Shown here one piece after another: positions 16,432 through 25,914 of a DNA stretch of 64,000 nt. Every line of letters begins with the position of its first letter. The first letter of the stretch is position 1. The notes below the pieces were generated by a model, which saw only the letters and a list, made by a program, of their open reading frames with translations, had not been told where the DNA came from and searched no databases. Made by a program: the position numbers and the translations under genes. Origin of the DNA: JALORV01 sp963702595 (GTDB lineage: Bacteria; Pseudomonadota; Gammaproteobacteria; Burkholderiales; Burkholderiaceae_F); contig CAVPDC010000010.1 in assembly GCA_963702595.1 (NCBI GenBank), positions 248,001-312,000 of the forward strand, written 5' to 3'.

Positions 16432-16752
16432 CTATGCGGCGACGGAATGCGCTTCGAGACTTACGTTCAGGCACTCGCGCATAACTAGAAAGATGGCTGC
16501 GAGGTTGTCCATACTCGGATTGCCTGCCGGCGAAAGCATGCGGTGCAGGCTCTTGCTCGGCTTGTCAGTCATCGTGGCCAACTGCTCGAAGCCGATCGTG
16601 GCATTGACAAGATCACGCAGGATCAGTCTTGCAGTTTCCGGCTCGCCATTCAGGAACAAGGTGGCTGCCTCATCGAGCAAGGCCTGTGCGAACGCAGGGT
16701 CACGGTTGACCCGTTCGATTACCGTTTGCTTGAAATCGCGTGTCAGTGCCAT
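16432..16752 (-). CDS. HigA-like antitoxin (addiction module antidote protein)
   Basis: 106 residues starting MALTRDFKQTVIERVNRDPA, with ETARLILRDLVNATIGFEQLA and TDKPSKSLHRMLSPAGNPSM. This is the helix-turn-helix region of the addiction-module antidote family that accompanies Gp49/HigB-type toxins. It neutralises the toxin and should repress the promoter. The ATG at 16752 is five bases after the toxin stop and fits the family start; the longer frame to 16956 overlaps the toxin gene. Toxin-first order is typical of higBA. The pair lies in the accessory-looking 13-20 kb region. Confidence 0.9.
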   Translation of the reverse strand: MALTRDFKQTVIERVNRDPAFAQALLDEAATLFLNGEPETARLILRDLVNATIGFEQLATMTDKPSKSLHRMLSPAGNPSMDNLAAIFLVMRECLNVSLEAHSVAA

Positions 16753-16757
16753 CGGTT

Positions 16758-17120
16758 TCACCTCTTGCGCGGCCCAGCGGGCCTGGCCGCCTTGGTCTGC
16801 GCTTTCTTGCGCGCCTTGTACTCTGCCAACAAGGCCTTGGCTTGATCGATATCGCGTTGCTGGCCGCGCTTCGTTCCACCGCCAAACAGCACAATCAGCG
16901 TATCGCCGTCTTTCGCCAGATAGATCCGGTAACCCGGTCCCCAGTCGATGACGCACTCACCCATTCCCGCGAACCACTTGATGCTGGACGTGTTGCCCAG
17001 TTCCAGGCGTAGCTTGGCGGTCGTAACCTTGGCGGCGCTCTGCGGGTCGAGGCTGTCGAACCACCGTCGGTATGGATTCGAGCCGTCTTCGCGCAGATAC
17101 TCTTCGACCCGGATAAGCAT
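16758..17120 (-). CDS. HigB/RelE-superfamily toxin (phage Gp49-like)
   Basis: 120 residues. IRVEEYLREDGSNPYRRWFD, KLRLELGN, WGPGYRIYLAKDGDTLIVLF and GGGTKRGQQRDIDQAKALL are the hallmark segments of the Gp49/HigB-like RelE superfamily. Members cut mRNA in or near the ribosome. A lysine/arginine-rich tail follows (residues 103-120). The ATG at 17120 is only eight bases from a perfect palindrome, and no Shine-Dalgarno is obvious. It is the first gene of a two-gene operon with the antitoxin. Confidence 0.9.
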   Translation of the reverse strand: MLIRVEEYLREDGSNPYRRWFDSLDPQSAAKVTTAKLRLELGNTSSIKWFAGMGECVIDWGPGYRIYLAKDGDTLIVLFGGGTKRGQQRDIDQAKALLAEYKARKKAQTKAARPAGPRKR

Positions 17121-17127
17121 GAGCGAA

Positions 17128-17145
17128 GGTAACGTATATGTTACC
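17128..17145 (-). promoter_or_regulatory. Palindromic operator upstream of the HigBA-like operon
   Basis: GGTAAC-GTATAT-GTTACC is an inverted repeat of 6-bp arms around an A/T-rich centre. It lies 8-25 bases before the toxin start codon and probably overlaps the promoter. Autorepression through such a site by the antitoxin or the toxin-antitoxin complex is the rule for this class. The site is seen directly; the binding protein is inferred. Confidence 0.65.
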
Positions 17146-17477
17146 GTAAGTCAAGCCCCCCCAAAGCTGGCCTACGCGCACCGTGCGTAACGCCGGAACT
17201 TCTTGGGTTGCCGAACTGCAAGCGGGCTACTTGCCACCACGTCCGCTTCCGAACGAGTTAGGTGTCTACGCGCGGTGGCTGGTTGTGGCCGGCAAGGGCC
17301 GTTTCGCTTTGTCGCCAATCGCACGTTTGCCGCGGGGCACAAGCGATTTTCCAGCCGCGACATTGCGGCGATGGGAGACGGCTACCGTGATTGCGTGGTC
17401 ATGTCTGGCGGGGTGTCGCGACCAGACCTAAAGTCCTCAAGTATCCGCCCGCGTGGCTCGTATCAGAGGAGGAGGCC
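17146..17477. other. Intergenic stretch, no gene found
   Basis: 332 bases between the toxin-antitoxin operator and the metallo-hydrolase start. Frames here are short and arginine-rich with no recognisable domain. The only clear signal is a strong ribosome site GAGGAGGAGG at 17466-17475 for the next gene. Confidence 0.6.
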
Positions 17478-18608
17478 ATGAGCAAGTACTTGGGTTCGCT
17501 CTCTCGCAGAGAACTCCTGGCCGCCGCCGGCGGCGCCGCGTTCTTCAAGGGTGCTCTGTTCGCCGGAATGAGTACCGCCCGCGCACAACCGTTGTCGGGA
17601 CCGGTGCCGCAGGTGGACCGCGTGGCAATCCGCGTCGTCACTGATTCCTACCACCACGCGTTCGAACCGTCACGCAAGCTCACCGGCGTGGAGGTGCAGC
17701 GCACCGGCACCTCGCTCACGAAGGGCGGGCCGCCGCGGTCGCTACTCAACGAATGGGGACTCTCGCTGCACCTCGAGTCCACGCGCGAGGCGGAAACACG
17801 GCAGGTGCTGATCGACTTCGGCTTCTCGGCGGCCACGCTGAACAACAACCTTGAACTGCTGAAGATCGATCCGGCGAAACTGAACGCACTGATCCTCTCG
17901 CACGGGCATTACGACCACTTCGGAGGCTTGGTGGGGTTCCTGCAGGCGACCAAAGGCAAGCTCCCCGCGAAGACTCCATTCTATCTTGGTGGCGAGGAGT
18001 GCTTCTGCACCCGTGAGGCCGGCATTGGCGACAACGTCGGCAACTTCGGCTACCTCGACCGTAAGGCGATCGACGACGCCGGCCTGCAGATCCTGTTCGC
18101 CGAGAAGCCGACCGTGATTGGCGGCCATGCGTTCACCACCGGCACGATCCCGCGCGAGAGTTTCGAGCGTGTGCTCTCGCCCACCCGCATGACCGTTGGC
18201 GAGCGCGACGGCGTTGGCTGCTTCCCGGACAAGCTGCCACCCGAGAAGCGCAACATGACGGTCGTCCCGGACGACTTCCTGCACGAGCAGGCGACCTGCT
18301 TCAACGTGAAGGACCGTGGCCTCGTCGTCATGACTTCGTGCGGCCATCGGGGCGTGGTCAACTCCGCGCGCGCCGCGATGAAGATCTCGGGGGTGAACAA
18401 GGTGCACGCAGTCCTCGGCGGCTTCCACCTCGCCCCGCACGCGCCCGACTACCAGCGCCAAACGGCGCTTGCAATCAAGGAACTGAACCCGGACTTCCTG
18501 ATCCCCATGCACTGCAGCGGCGAGACCTTCATCAGCATCGCCACTCAGGAACTCGGCGACAAGGTGATTCGGTCCTCGACGGGTACGCGCTTCGTATTTG
18601 GCGCTTAG
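17478..18608 (+). CDS. Tat-exported metallo-beta-lactamase-fold hydrolase (MptE/COG1237-like)
   Basis: 376 residues. The N-terminus has a twin-arginine motif SRRELL followed by a hydrophobic stretch ending near ARAQP, predicting export of the folded, metal-loaded enzyme. The metal site is LSHGHYDHFGG (HxHxDH, about residue 138), with TSCGHRGVVN and LGGFHLA supplying further histidines. MHCSGE near the C-terminus is typical of the COG1237 group, which includes the archaeal dihydropterin synthase-like MptE. The bacterial substrate is unknown. Start ATG at 17478 has an excellent GAGGAGGAGG site; the frame runs upstream without support. Confidence 0.88.
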   Translation: MSKYLGSLSRRELLAAAGGAAFFKGALFAGMSTARAQPLSGPVPQVDRVAIRVVTDSYHHAFEPSRKLTGVEVQRTGTSLTKGGPPRSLLNEWGLSLHLESTREAETRQVLIDFGFSAATLNNNLELLKIDPAKLNALILSHGHYDHFGGLVGFLQATKGKLPAKTPFYLGGEECFCTREAGIGDNVGNFGYLDRKAIDDAGLQILFAEKPTVIGGHAFTTGTIPRESFERVLSPTRMTVGERDGVGCFPDKLPPEKRNMTVVPDDFLHEQATCFNVKDRGLVVMTSCGHRGVVNSARAAMKISGVNKVHAVLGGFHLAPHAPDYQRQTALAIKELNPDFLIPMHCSGETFISIATQELGDKVIRSSTGTRFVFGA

Positions 18609-18884
18609 AAGCGCAGTCGTTTGACTACCTCTCGGCGCGTTCTGATTTGGATCGTCAAGCCACGTCGCAAAGGTTCCTCTTTCACATGCCGCGGCACGGG
18701 TGCCGTTGTTGAACCCGCCGTCGGGTGATCGTGGTCACAACGAGAGGGTGTGCCGTCAAGTACAGGCCGCCGCAGAATCCGGCACATGCCCGCAATCTAG
18801 CGCGTGGGCGGAACGCGGCAAAGCGTCTGCTCTCAGGTGAATCGTGCGGCGCAGCGGAATGCCAGCAGATGGCCGAAAGCTCTC
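18609..18884. other. Intergenic stretch, no gene found
   Basis: 276 bases (332 to the next start codon) between the metallo-hydrolase and the promoter of the ParDE-like pair. Frames are short and show no domain, RNA structure or repeat I could recognise. Confidence 0.55.
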
Positions 18885-18924
18885 TTGCCCGGAGGCGCAA
18901 TGCATACTACGATGTACACAACAT
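18885..18924 (+). promoter_or_regulatory. Predicted promoter and operator of the ParDE-like module
   Basis: TTGCCC (18885-18890) and TACGAT (18908-18913) are separated by 17 bases, a sigma-70-like arrangement. The inverted repeat ATGT-ACACA-ACAT (18912-18924) overlaps the -10 box and could be bound by the ribbon-helix-helix antitoxin. It lies 17-56 bases before the antitoxin ATG. Consensus matches are moderate. Confidence 0.45.
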
Positions 18925-18940
18925 AACACGCTGGCCATCT

Positions 18941-19171
18941 ATGTCCACAACCATGACTATCCGCCTCGAAGACGAGGTGAAGGATCGGCTTGACCGCCTG
19001 GCCGAGTCAACTCAGCGGAGCAAGTCGTTTCTGGCCGCAGAGGCGATTCGCGAGTTCGTCGAGAACAACGAGTGGCAAATCGCCGAGATCCGCGCCTCCT
19101 TGAAAGAGGCCGATGCGGGCGATTTCGCTTCGGAAAGGGATGTCGCGGCGCTCGCTAAGAAGTGGAAGTAG
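18941..19171 (+). CDS. ParD/CopG-like ribbon-helix-helix antitoxin
   Basis: 76 residues. MTIRLEDEVKDRLDRLAEST is the beta strand and first helix of a ribbon-helix-helix DNA-binding domain. SKSFLAAEAIREFVENNEWQ completes the fold, and the acidic C-terminal tail should wrap the toxin. ATG at 18941 is the family start; the frame extends far upstream without support. Its stop codon abuts the toxin ATG at 19172, giving translational coupling. It should repress its own promoter. Confidence 0.92.
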   Translation: MSTTMTIRLEDEVKDRLDRLAESTQRSKSFLAAEAIREFVENNEWQIAEIRASLKEADAGDFASERDVAALAKKWK

Positions 19172-19456
19172 ATGAGAGTTCGTTGGCTGCGCACGGCATT
19201 GCGCAACCTGGACGAGGAAGCTTCCTACATCGCGACCGATGATCCGGCGGCTGCGCGTCTGGTCGTTGCGCGCGTTCTCGAGGCCGTCGCTCAGTTTGCG
19301 GATCAACCTGGACTCGGCAGGCCGGGGCGCGTTCACAGCACGCGCGAGCTCGTGGTCGCGAGGACTCGTTACATGGTGCCGTACCGCGTCAAGAGAGACA
19401 CCGTCGAAATCTTGCGCGTCTTCCACACGTCTCGCCGCTTGCCAAAACGCTGGTAG
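19172..19456 (+). CDS. ParE/RelE-family toxin
   Basis: 94 residues. VRWLRTALRNLDEEASYIAT, DQPGLGRPGRVHSTRELVV and RYMVPYRVKRDTVEILRVFH are the standard segments of the ParE/RelE superfamily, with an arginine-rich C-terminus (TSRRLPKRW). The subfamily is closer to ParE-type toxins partnered by CopG/ParD proteins. The target, gyrase or ribosomal mRNA, cannot be decided from sequence alone. It immediately follows the antitoxin. Confidence 0.92.
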   Translation: MRVRWLRTALRNLDEEASYIATDDPAAARLVVARVLEAVAQFADQPGLGRPGRVHSTRELVVARTRYMVPYRVKRDTVEILRVFHTSRRLPKRW

Positions 19457-19502
19457 TGCGGCGGCCGCTTTCGGGCGAACTGGACGCCCCGAGGTCAGGA
19501 CA

Positions 19503-19535
19503 GCTACTGGCCGGCTACTGGCCGGCTACTGGCCG
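19503..19535. repeat. 11-bp tandem repeat, three copies
   Basis: GCTACTGGCCG is repeated three times without mismatch, followed by a partial copy (GCTGCGG). It lies between the ParE-like toxin stop and the convergent end of the hydratase-like gene. The unit contains GGCC and has no coding role. It may be a slippage product that varies between strains. Confidence 0.85.
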
Positions 19536-19552
19536 GCTGCGGAAGGCGGGTG

Positions 19553-20410
19553 CTACTTGAACCGCACGCTCACGGTGGGATTGCCCGGCAGGCCGTCGTA
19601 GACCACCTTCGCTCCTGTTCCAGGCTTCGGCGGTAGTAGCCGAGAGAAAGACCCGAGACTTAACAAGTCACCCTTCTTCAATTCGATGCCGCTTGCCTTG
19701 AGGTCCTTGATGAGCCAGAGCACGGCATTCAAGGGTTGTTCGAGGATCGCACTGCCCTTGCCTGTATCGAGTTCCTTGCCATCTTGATCCAGGAGCCGTA
19801 CGGTCATGTTCTTTAGTGCTTCGACGAGCTCCGGGCTGGCGTTCGCCTTGATCGGCCGGCCGAGCACGCCAAGCCTCGCGCCCACGTTCGAGTAGACGAG
19901 GCTCGGCCCCGTGATCTTTGCGGGATCCTCCACCACGAGGTCCGGCAGCTCGATGAACGGGTAGATGCCCGAGATATGGCGTAGGACTTCGAGCGGTGTC
20001 GTGGCTTGGTTGATTCCGGCGTCCTTTACTTCCACGACCATGTCGGCCTCGAACAGTGGTCGCGCACCGAACTTGGCGGACACTTCGGCGCCATCTTGCA
20101 GCAGCATCTTCTCGAATAGCGTTCCACGCACGGGGTTCGGATAGTTGAACCGCTTCTGCACCGCTGGGTTGGTCAACCCTGCCTTGTATCCAACGACCTT
20201 GCCATAGTTCTGTCCCAGAAACTGGACGAACTTGTCACGCCCGCAGAGAGCATCGGCCATGCTCAGGTCGGCAGGTGGGTTTGGCGCTGGCTGCAGATTG
20301 GCGTAGCGCGCGGCCATCATCGCGGTATCGACGTCGGAGGGGCAGGCAGCGAGGGCGCCAAGCGGAAGGGCGCAGAAGATCGTGACAACAGTCCAGGTTC
20401 TAGTCTTCAT
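19553..20410 (-). CDS. Exported 2-keto-4-pentenoate hydratase-like (FAH superfamily) protein
   Basis: 285 residues. MKTRTWTVVTIFCALPLGAL followed by AAC is a signal peptide, possibly with a lipobox-like GALAAC. The body matches the hydratase branch of the fumarylacetoacetate hydrolase superfamily: VVGYKAGLTNPAVQKRF, GTLFEKMLL, RPLFEADMVVEVKDAG (metal-binding acidic residues) and LEQPLNAVLWLI. Cytoplasmic relatives such as MhpD hydrate 2-hydroxypentadienoate. Export is unusual, so the substrate may differ. AGGAGAAGTGCC precedes the ATG at 20410, settling the start. Confidence 0.82.
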   Translation of the reverse strand: MKTRTWTVVTIFCALPLGALAACPSDVDTAMMAARYANLQPAPNPPADLSMADALCGRDKFVQFLGQNYGKVVGYKAGLTNPAVQKRFNYPNPVRGTLFEKMLLQDGAEVSAKFGARPLFEADMVVEVKDAGINQATTPLEVLRHISGIYPFIELPDLVVEDPAKITGPSLVYSNVGARLGVLGRPIKANASPELVEALKNMTVRLLDQDGKELDTGKGSAILEQPLNAVLWLIKDLKASGIELKKGDLLSLGSFSRLLPPKPGTGAKVVYDGLPGNPTVSVRFK

Positions 20411-20815
20411 GGCACTTCTCCTTTGAGGCGAAACCGAGCCGCCCACCCCTTCATCTTCGTTCCCGTGTCCCGGCGTGCGGACAAGCAGAGTAGTCCGGTC
20501 GGCTTTCAGGCAACTCTGCGGCCTCCCGCTATGACGGCAATTGGCCGGTAGCTCCCGTCCAAGCCCCGTTAGGGCGTCGGATACATCCACGCCGGGCAAG
20601 TGTTCGGCGCAGTGCAGCCCTTGAGCCGCCACGCTTCTCCGCCAGGTGGGGTCAGTGCCGTGGGCGGCTGCGTCAAGCGGGCGCAGCCCGATTGCATGGC
20701 GTTACACGCAATTCCCGTGTCCACTGAATCCTGGGAACTCCACACTCTGCCACCACGCCCAAACGTTGATCACTGCTTCGGCCGCCATAAACCGGCGTCC
20801 GCTCGACCGCGGAAA
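20411..20815. other. Intergenic stretch, no gene found
   Basis: 405 bases between the hydratase-like gene and the GspE/PilB-like gene, both on minus. It must hold the hydratase promoter. The one frame crossing it is an upstream extension of the hydratase frame with no ribosome site. No attC-type core pair, terminator or RNA gene was recognised. Confidence 0.5.
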
Positions 20816-22651
<1,836 letters not shown>

Positions 22652-22661
22652 GCAGCGGTGT

Positions 22662-25040
22662 TCATGCGGCCGGCTCCGACGCCTTGTACCGCTTGGCCAG
22701 GTCGGTCGCGCGCTCAGGCGCGCTCTCGAAGTCGGCGACGACCGCGTCGACGGCCCGCTTGGTCAGCGCGACGCTTTCGAGCGGTTCGATGTACTTGCGT
22801 GCCAGGTAGGACTTCAGCATGTCGGCCGACAGCACGTGGGCCTTGTGATCGTGCTCGCCCGCAAACAGGAAGAGTGTCCGCAGCGGGCTCATCCAGCGCA
22901 GCTTGACGCGTATGAATTCGGTGCCGTCCCACAGCTTGAACCAGTTGCCTCGCTGCCAGCGACCGATTTCTTCCTGCACGCGCGCATCCTCGACCGGATC
23001 GAGCCGCGCGATGTCGGTCAGGGGATCGGGCATGACGATGTCGGCATGATGCTCCTTCGCCGCGCGCATGATCTGGCCCGTCGGCACGCGGATGCCACCC
23101 GGCACAGTCGTGACCGGGAACATGCCTGACAGCTGCATGCCGTCGATCTTGGCACGCAACTCCGAGGTCAGCAGGCTCGACTTGATGTAGGCCGCCTGGT
23201 CGACCGGCTTGACCGCCATCGCATGCGATTCCATCAGCTTGCCGAAGAACTGCTCGCGATCGCGCTCGGACACATTGACGAGCGACAGTCCGTCGCGCAG
23301 CACGCGCACCATGCCCGGGATCATCTTGACCAGCTTGTTACGGTCCTCGGTGCTGGCCTTGGGCTGCACCGACCACACGAGCTCGTGAATGACATCGCGG
23401 AACGCCTTGGCGAATCCCGGCTGGGCTTCGTTGCGAACGCTAGCGGCAACCAGCACCTTGACCCAGGGCCCGAGCAAGAACTCCTTGATGTGAGGCTCGA
23501 GGTCGACGCGCTCGAAGGCCCGACGGACCTGGATCGTCGTGTTGATCGAAAGGATTTCATGCTTCTCGGCCGCTTCGAGCGCCTTCTTGGCGCGCGAGAC
23601 CGGGTCGCTCTCCTCAATCGAGATATCGGAAACGAAGCGGTCAAACTCCGAGTAGACCTTGTCAAAAACGCCGAGGTCGGTCTCGAAGCTCTTCAGGATC
23701 TCGGCGATGACACGGTCGACTTCCTTCAGGTACTTCTGGTTGTCGTCCCCGTAGGGCTCCCACCCGGTCGACGTGCCCGCGATGCGGTCGATCAGCTTGC
23801 GGGCCGGGTGCGCGCTCGACGCAAAGAACGCCGCGTCCATCAGGGCCGCCTTCAGCACCGGGAACTGCAAGCGCGAGAGGCGCGCCTTGATCTCGGCCGG
23901 CACCCCCTTGTCCTGCATGACGTGGTCGAACAGCATGCCGACCAGCTCGATCGTGAGCTTGTCGACCGTGCGGGTCGACTTCGAGATCAGCTCGCCGCGT
24001 ACCGCGCTAATGGTCTGGGACTGCGGCACACCGGTGAATTCTCCGGTCTCGATGAATTCATCCAGCCCGTGGCGCTGGATCTCACCGATGGAAGACAGCA
24101 GTTCCTCAGGCGCCGGTCCGAACGACGGCATGGCCGGCAACCGTGAGCCACGGGCGTTCGACTGCAGGCGAGTCAACAGGCCACCGAGCACCTCGTCGGG
24201 CTCATCCGACGCCGGATGGCCGCGGGACGGTCCGCTTCCCGCCTGCGCGCGCCCGGGTCCGCGTGCCGCGTCCGAGCCAGTCCAGTCCGCAGGCGTCGCG
24301 GAGCCCGCTGCCGCCGGAGCGCCGCCGCCAAACGACGGCGCCTTGGACGATGCAAGATTGCGCCGCACCGCACGTACGTCCACGCCGTGGTTGGCAAAGT
24401 GTTCGATCAGTTGCTGGGCGACACGGGCCAGTTCCTCGCCGAGCGGCTTCTCGAACCGCGTCAGCAGGAATTCCCACGCTTCCTTGTGCAGGTCGGACTG
24501 CTCTGCGGCCCGCAGCAACGCGCGTACGTAGACATTCGGGCCGAGCGGATTCTCGGAGTTGCGCACCGCACTGCGCCCGATCACGTAGGCGACGACTAGA
24601 TTCAGATCGCGCCAGCGCAGGTCCGCGTAACCCGCCACCTTGTTGGCGTGGCGCTCGACCACGGTGTTGCTTTCGACCGAGATCGAATCGACCAGCGACA
24701 GCGTCTCGGCGTCCAGCGCCGCCGGAGCCAGTTGGACCCGTCCAACGGTGATCTCGTGAAACGTCTGGTCCTGGGCTTCCCTCAGGTGGTCAAGGAAGGC
24801 GTGATTCAGTTCCGTGGACTTGGAGGCGAGCAGCCGCTGCACCAGCGGCGAACTCACGTCGAAGTCCCACGTTCCGGACAGTTCGTCAAGAATCGACTTG
24901 CAGATCTCCGGGAAAGCGACCGTCATCAGCTCATTGGAGATCGCAAGCGCCGACTTCATCAACGCCGAAGCCTGCGCGGCGGTGATGCGCGCAAGCTCGC
25001 CGGCGGGGCGGGGCGCTTCGGGGTTTTGCTCGAACTCCAT
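22662..25040 (-). CDS. DUF1631 family protein (first paralogue)
   Basis: 792 residues, predicted soluble and largely helical. The central block VDKLTIELVGMLFDHVMQDK, followed by RLSRLQFPVLKAAL, is the core of DUF1631 and is shared with the second paralogue at 25915-28368. The N-terminal quarter is distinct and the region around residues 220-270 is low complexity. The last ~100 residues (RGNWFKLWDGTEFIRVKLRW, then MSPLRTLFLFAGEHDHKAHV) look like a small beta-barrel of PilZ-like type. That is my inference from the pattern and could mean nucleotide-second-messenger sensing. It probably shares a transcript with the ATPase gene 10 bp downstream. Confidence 0.85.
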   Translation of the reverse strand: MEFEQNPEAPRPAGELARITAAQASALMKSALAISNELMTVAFPEICKSILDELSGTWDFDVSSPLVQRLLASKSTELNHAFLDHLREAQDQTFHEITVGRVQLAPAALDAETLSLVDSISVESNTVVERHANKVAGYADLRWRDLNLVVAYVIGRSAVRNSENPLGPNVYVRALLRAAEQSDLHKEAWEFLLTRFEKPLGEELARVAQQLIEHFANHGVDVRAVRRNLASSKAPSFGGGAPAAAGSATPADWTGSDAARGPGRAQAGSGPSRGHPASDEPDEVLGGLLTRLQSNARGSRLPAMPSFGPAPEELLSSIGEIQRHGLDEFIETGEFTGVPQSQTISAVRGELISKSTRTVDKLTIELVGMLFDHVMQDKGVPAEIKARLSRLQFPVLKAALMDAAFFASSAHPARKLIDRIAGTSTGWEPYGDDNQKYLKEVDRVIAEILKSFETDLGVFDKVYSEFDRFVSDISIEESDPVSRAKKALEAAEKHEILSINTTIQVRRAFERVDLEPHIKEFLLGPWVKVLVAASVRNEAQPGFAKAFRDVIHELVWSVQPKASTEDRNKLVKMIPGMVRVLRDGLSLVNVSERDREQFFGKLMESHAMAVKPVDQAAYIKSSLLTSELRAKIDGMQLSGMFPVTTVPGGIRVPTGQIMRAAKEHHADIVMPDPLTDIARLDPVEDARVQEEIGRWQRGNWFKLWDGTEFIRVKLRWMSPLRTLFLFAGEHDHKAHVLSADMLKSYLARKYIEPLESVALTKRAVDAVVADFESAPERATDLAKRYKASEPAA

Positions 25041-25157
25041 CTAGATTCTGATCGCGTGTGGGCCGTCCGGCCCTCGGAGAGGCTTCGACTCTATCGGCGT
25101 GGGGCCGTCTGTCAAGTTACATATGGGTGCGAGAACCCGTCAATTATGGCGGTTGTG

Positions 25158-25913
25158 TCAGATCCGCAGTCGCTCGCCGAGGCCGTTGACCTCCACCAAT
25201 TCCTGCAACCAGCGCACAAATGGCAGTCGCCACGCCGCTTCCAGGGATCGCGCCCGCCGCTGCACCGCTGAAATGGGCTCGTCGACGCGCGGTCCGGCGA
25301 GGCCGAAGACGATGCGGTTGCCTTCATCGACTCGGGGCAGTGCCAGCACGCGGTCGTCAAATGCTTCGCTGATCGCCCGGAAGCTCGGATCGAAGCGACT
25401 GCCGAACAGGTTGAAGCACGCGACGCCCGGTCGCCGCAGTACGCGCCGGCTCAGGCCGTAGAACTCCGCGTCCTCGAACACGGGGCCACGTGCAGCGGCG
25501 TCGTAGAGATCCACTTGCAGCCAGTCGGTCCGCCCGGCGCGTCGCGGATCACCCAGATATTCGCGCGCATCGGCCTGCACCACTTCGAGTCGCGCGTCGT
25601 CCAGCGGCAACGCGAACGAACGGCGCGCCGTATCAATGACCTGCGGACTGATCTCCACGACCGTGATATACGTGGAAGGCAGGTTCCGGTAGCAGAATTT
25701 CGTCAGCGCCGCCGCGCCAAGTCCGAGCTGCACGACGCGTTCCGGGCGGGCGATGAACAGCGCGCAGGCCATCATTTGCTGCTGGTAAGCGAGTTCGAGC
25801 TGCCACGGACGCGCGATCCGCATGGCGCCCTGCACCCAGGGTGTGCCGAAGTGCAGGTACCGGATGCCGTCCTCTTCGGACAGCGTGACGACATCGCGCC
25901 CCCGCCGGCGCAC
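25158..25913 (-). CDS. Spermidine synthase-fold methyltransferase-like protein
   Basis: 251 residues of the SpeE-like Rossmann superfamily: VVQLGLGAAALTKFCYR (motif I), ITVVEISPQVIDTARRSFAL (acidic end of strand 2), LEVVQADAREYLGD and WLQVDLYDA. Real SpeE has GGGDG/GGGEG in motif I and D-A-Y-D in the substrate loop. Here motif I is GLGAAA, so activity as a polyamine aminopropyltransferase is doubtful. GTG at 25913 starts one base after the stop of the DUF1631 gene upstream (TGACGTG), so it is coupled. The frame extending to 26021 overlaps that gene. It is sandwiched between the two DUF1631 paralogues. Confidence 0.8.
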   Translation of the reverse strand: MRRRGRDVVTLSEEDGIRYLHFGTPWVQGAMRIARPWQLELAYQQQMMACALFIARPERVVQLGLGAAALTKFCYRNLPSTYITVVEISPQVIDTARRSFALPLDDARLEVVQADAREYLGDPRRAGRTDWLQVDLYDAAARGPVFEDAEFYGLSRRVLRRPGVACFNLFGSRFDPSFRAISEAFDDRVLALPRVDEGNRIVFGLAGPRVDEPISAVQRRARSLEAAWRLPFVRWLQELVEVNGLGERLRI

Positions 25914-25914
25914 G

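Noticed and set aside
20411..20815. Possible integron attC-like or mobile-repeat sequence in the gap
   Set aside because: GTTAGGG and similar cores occur, but no matching inverse core pair or flanking cassette structure could be found.
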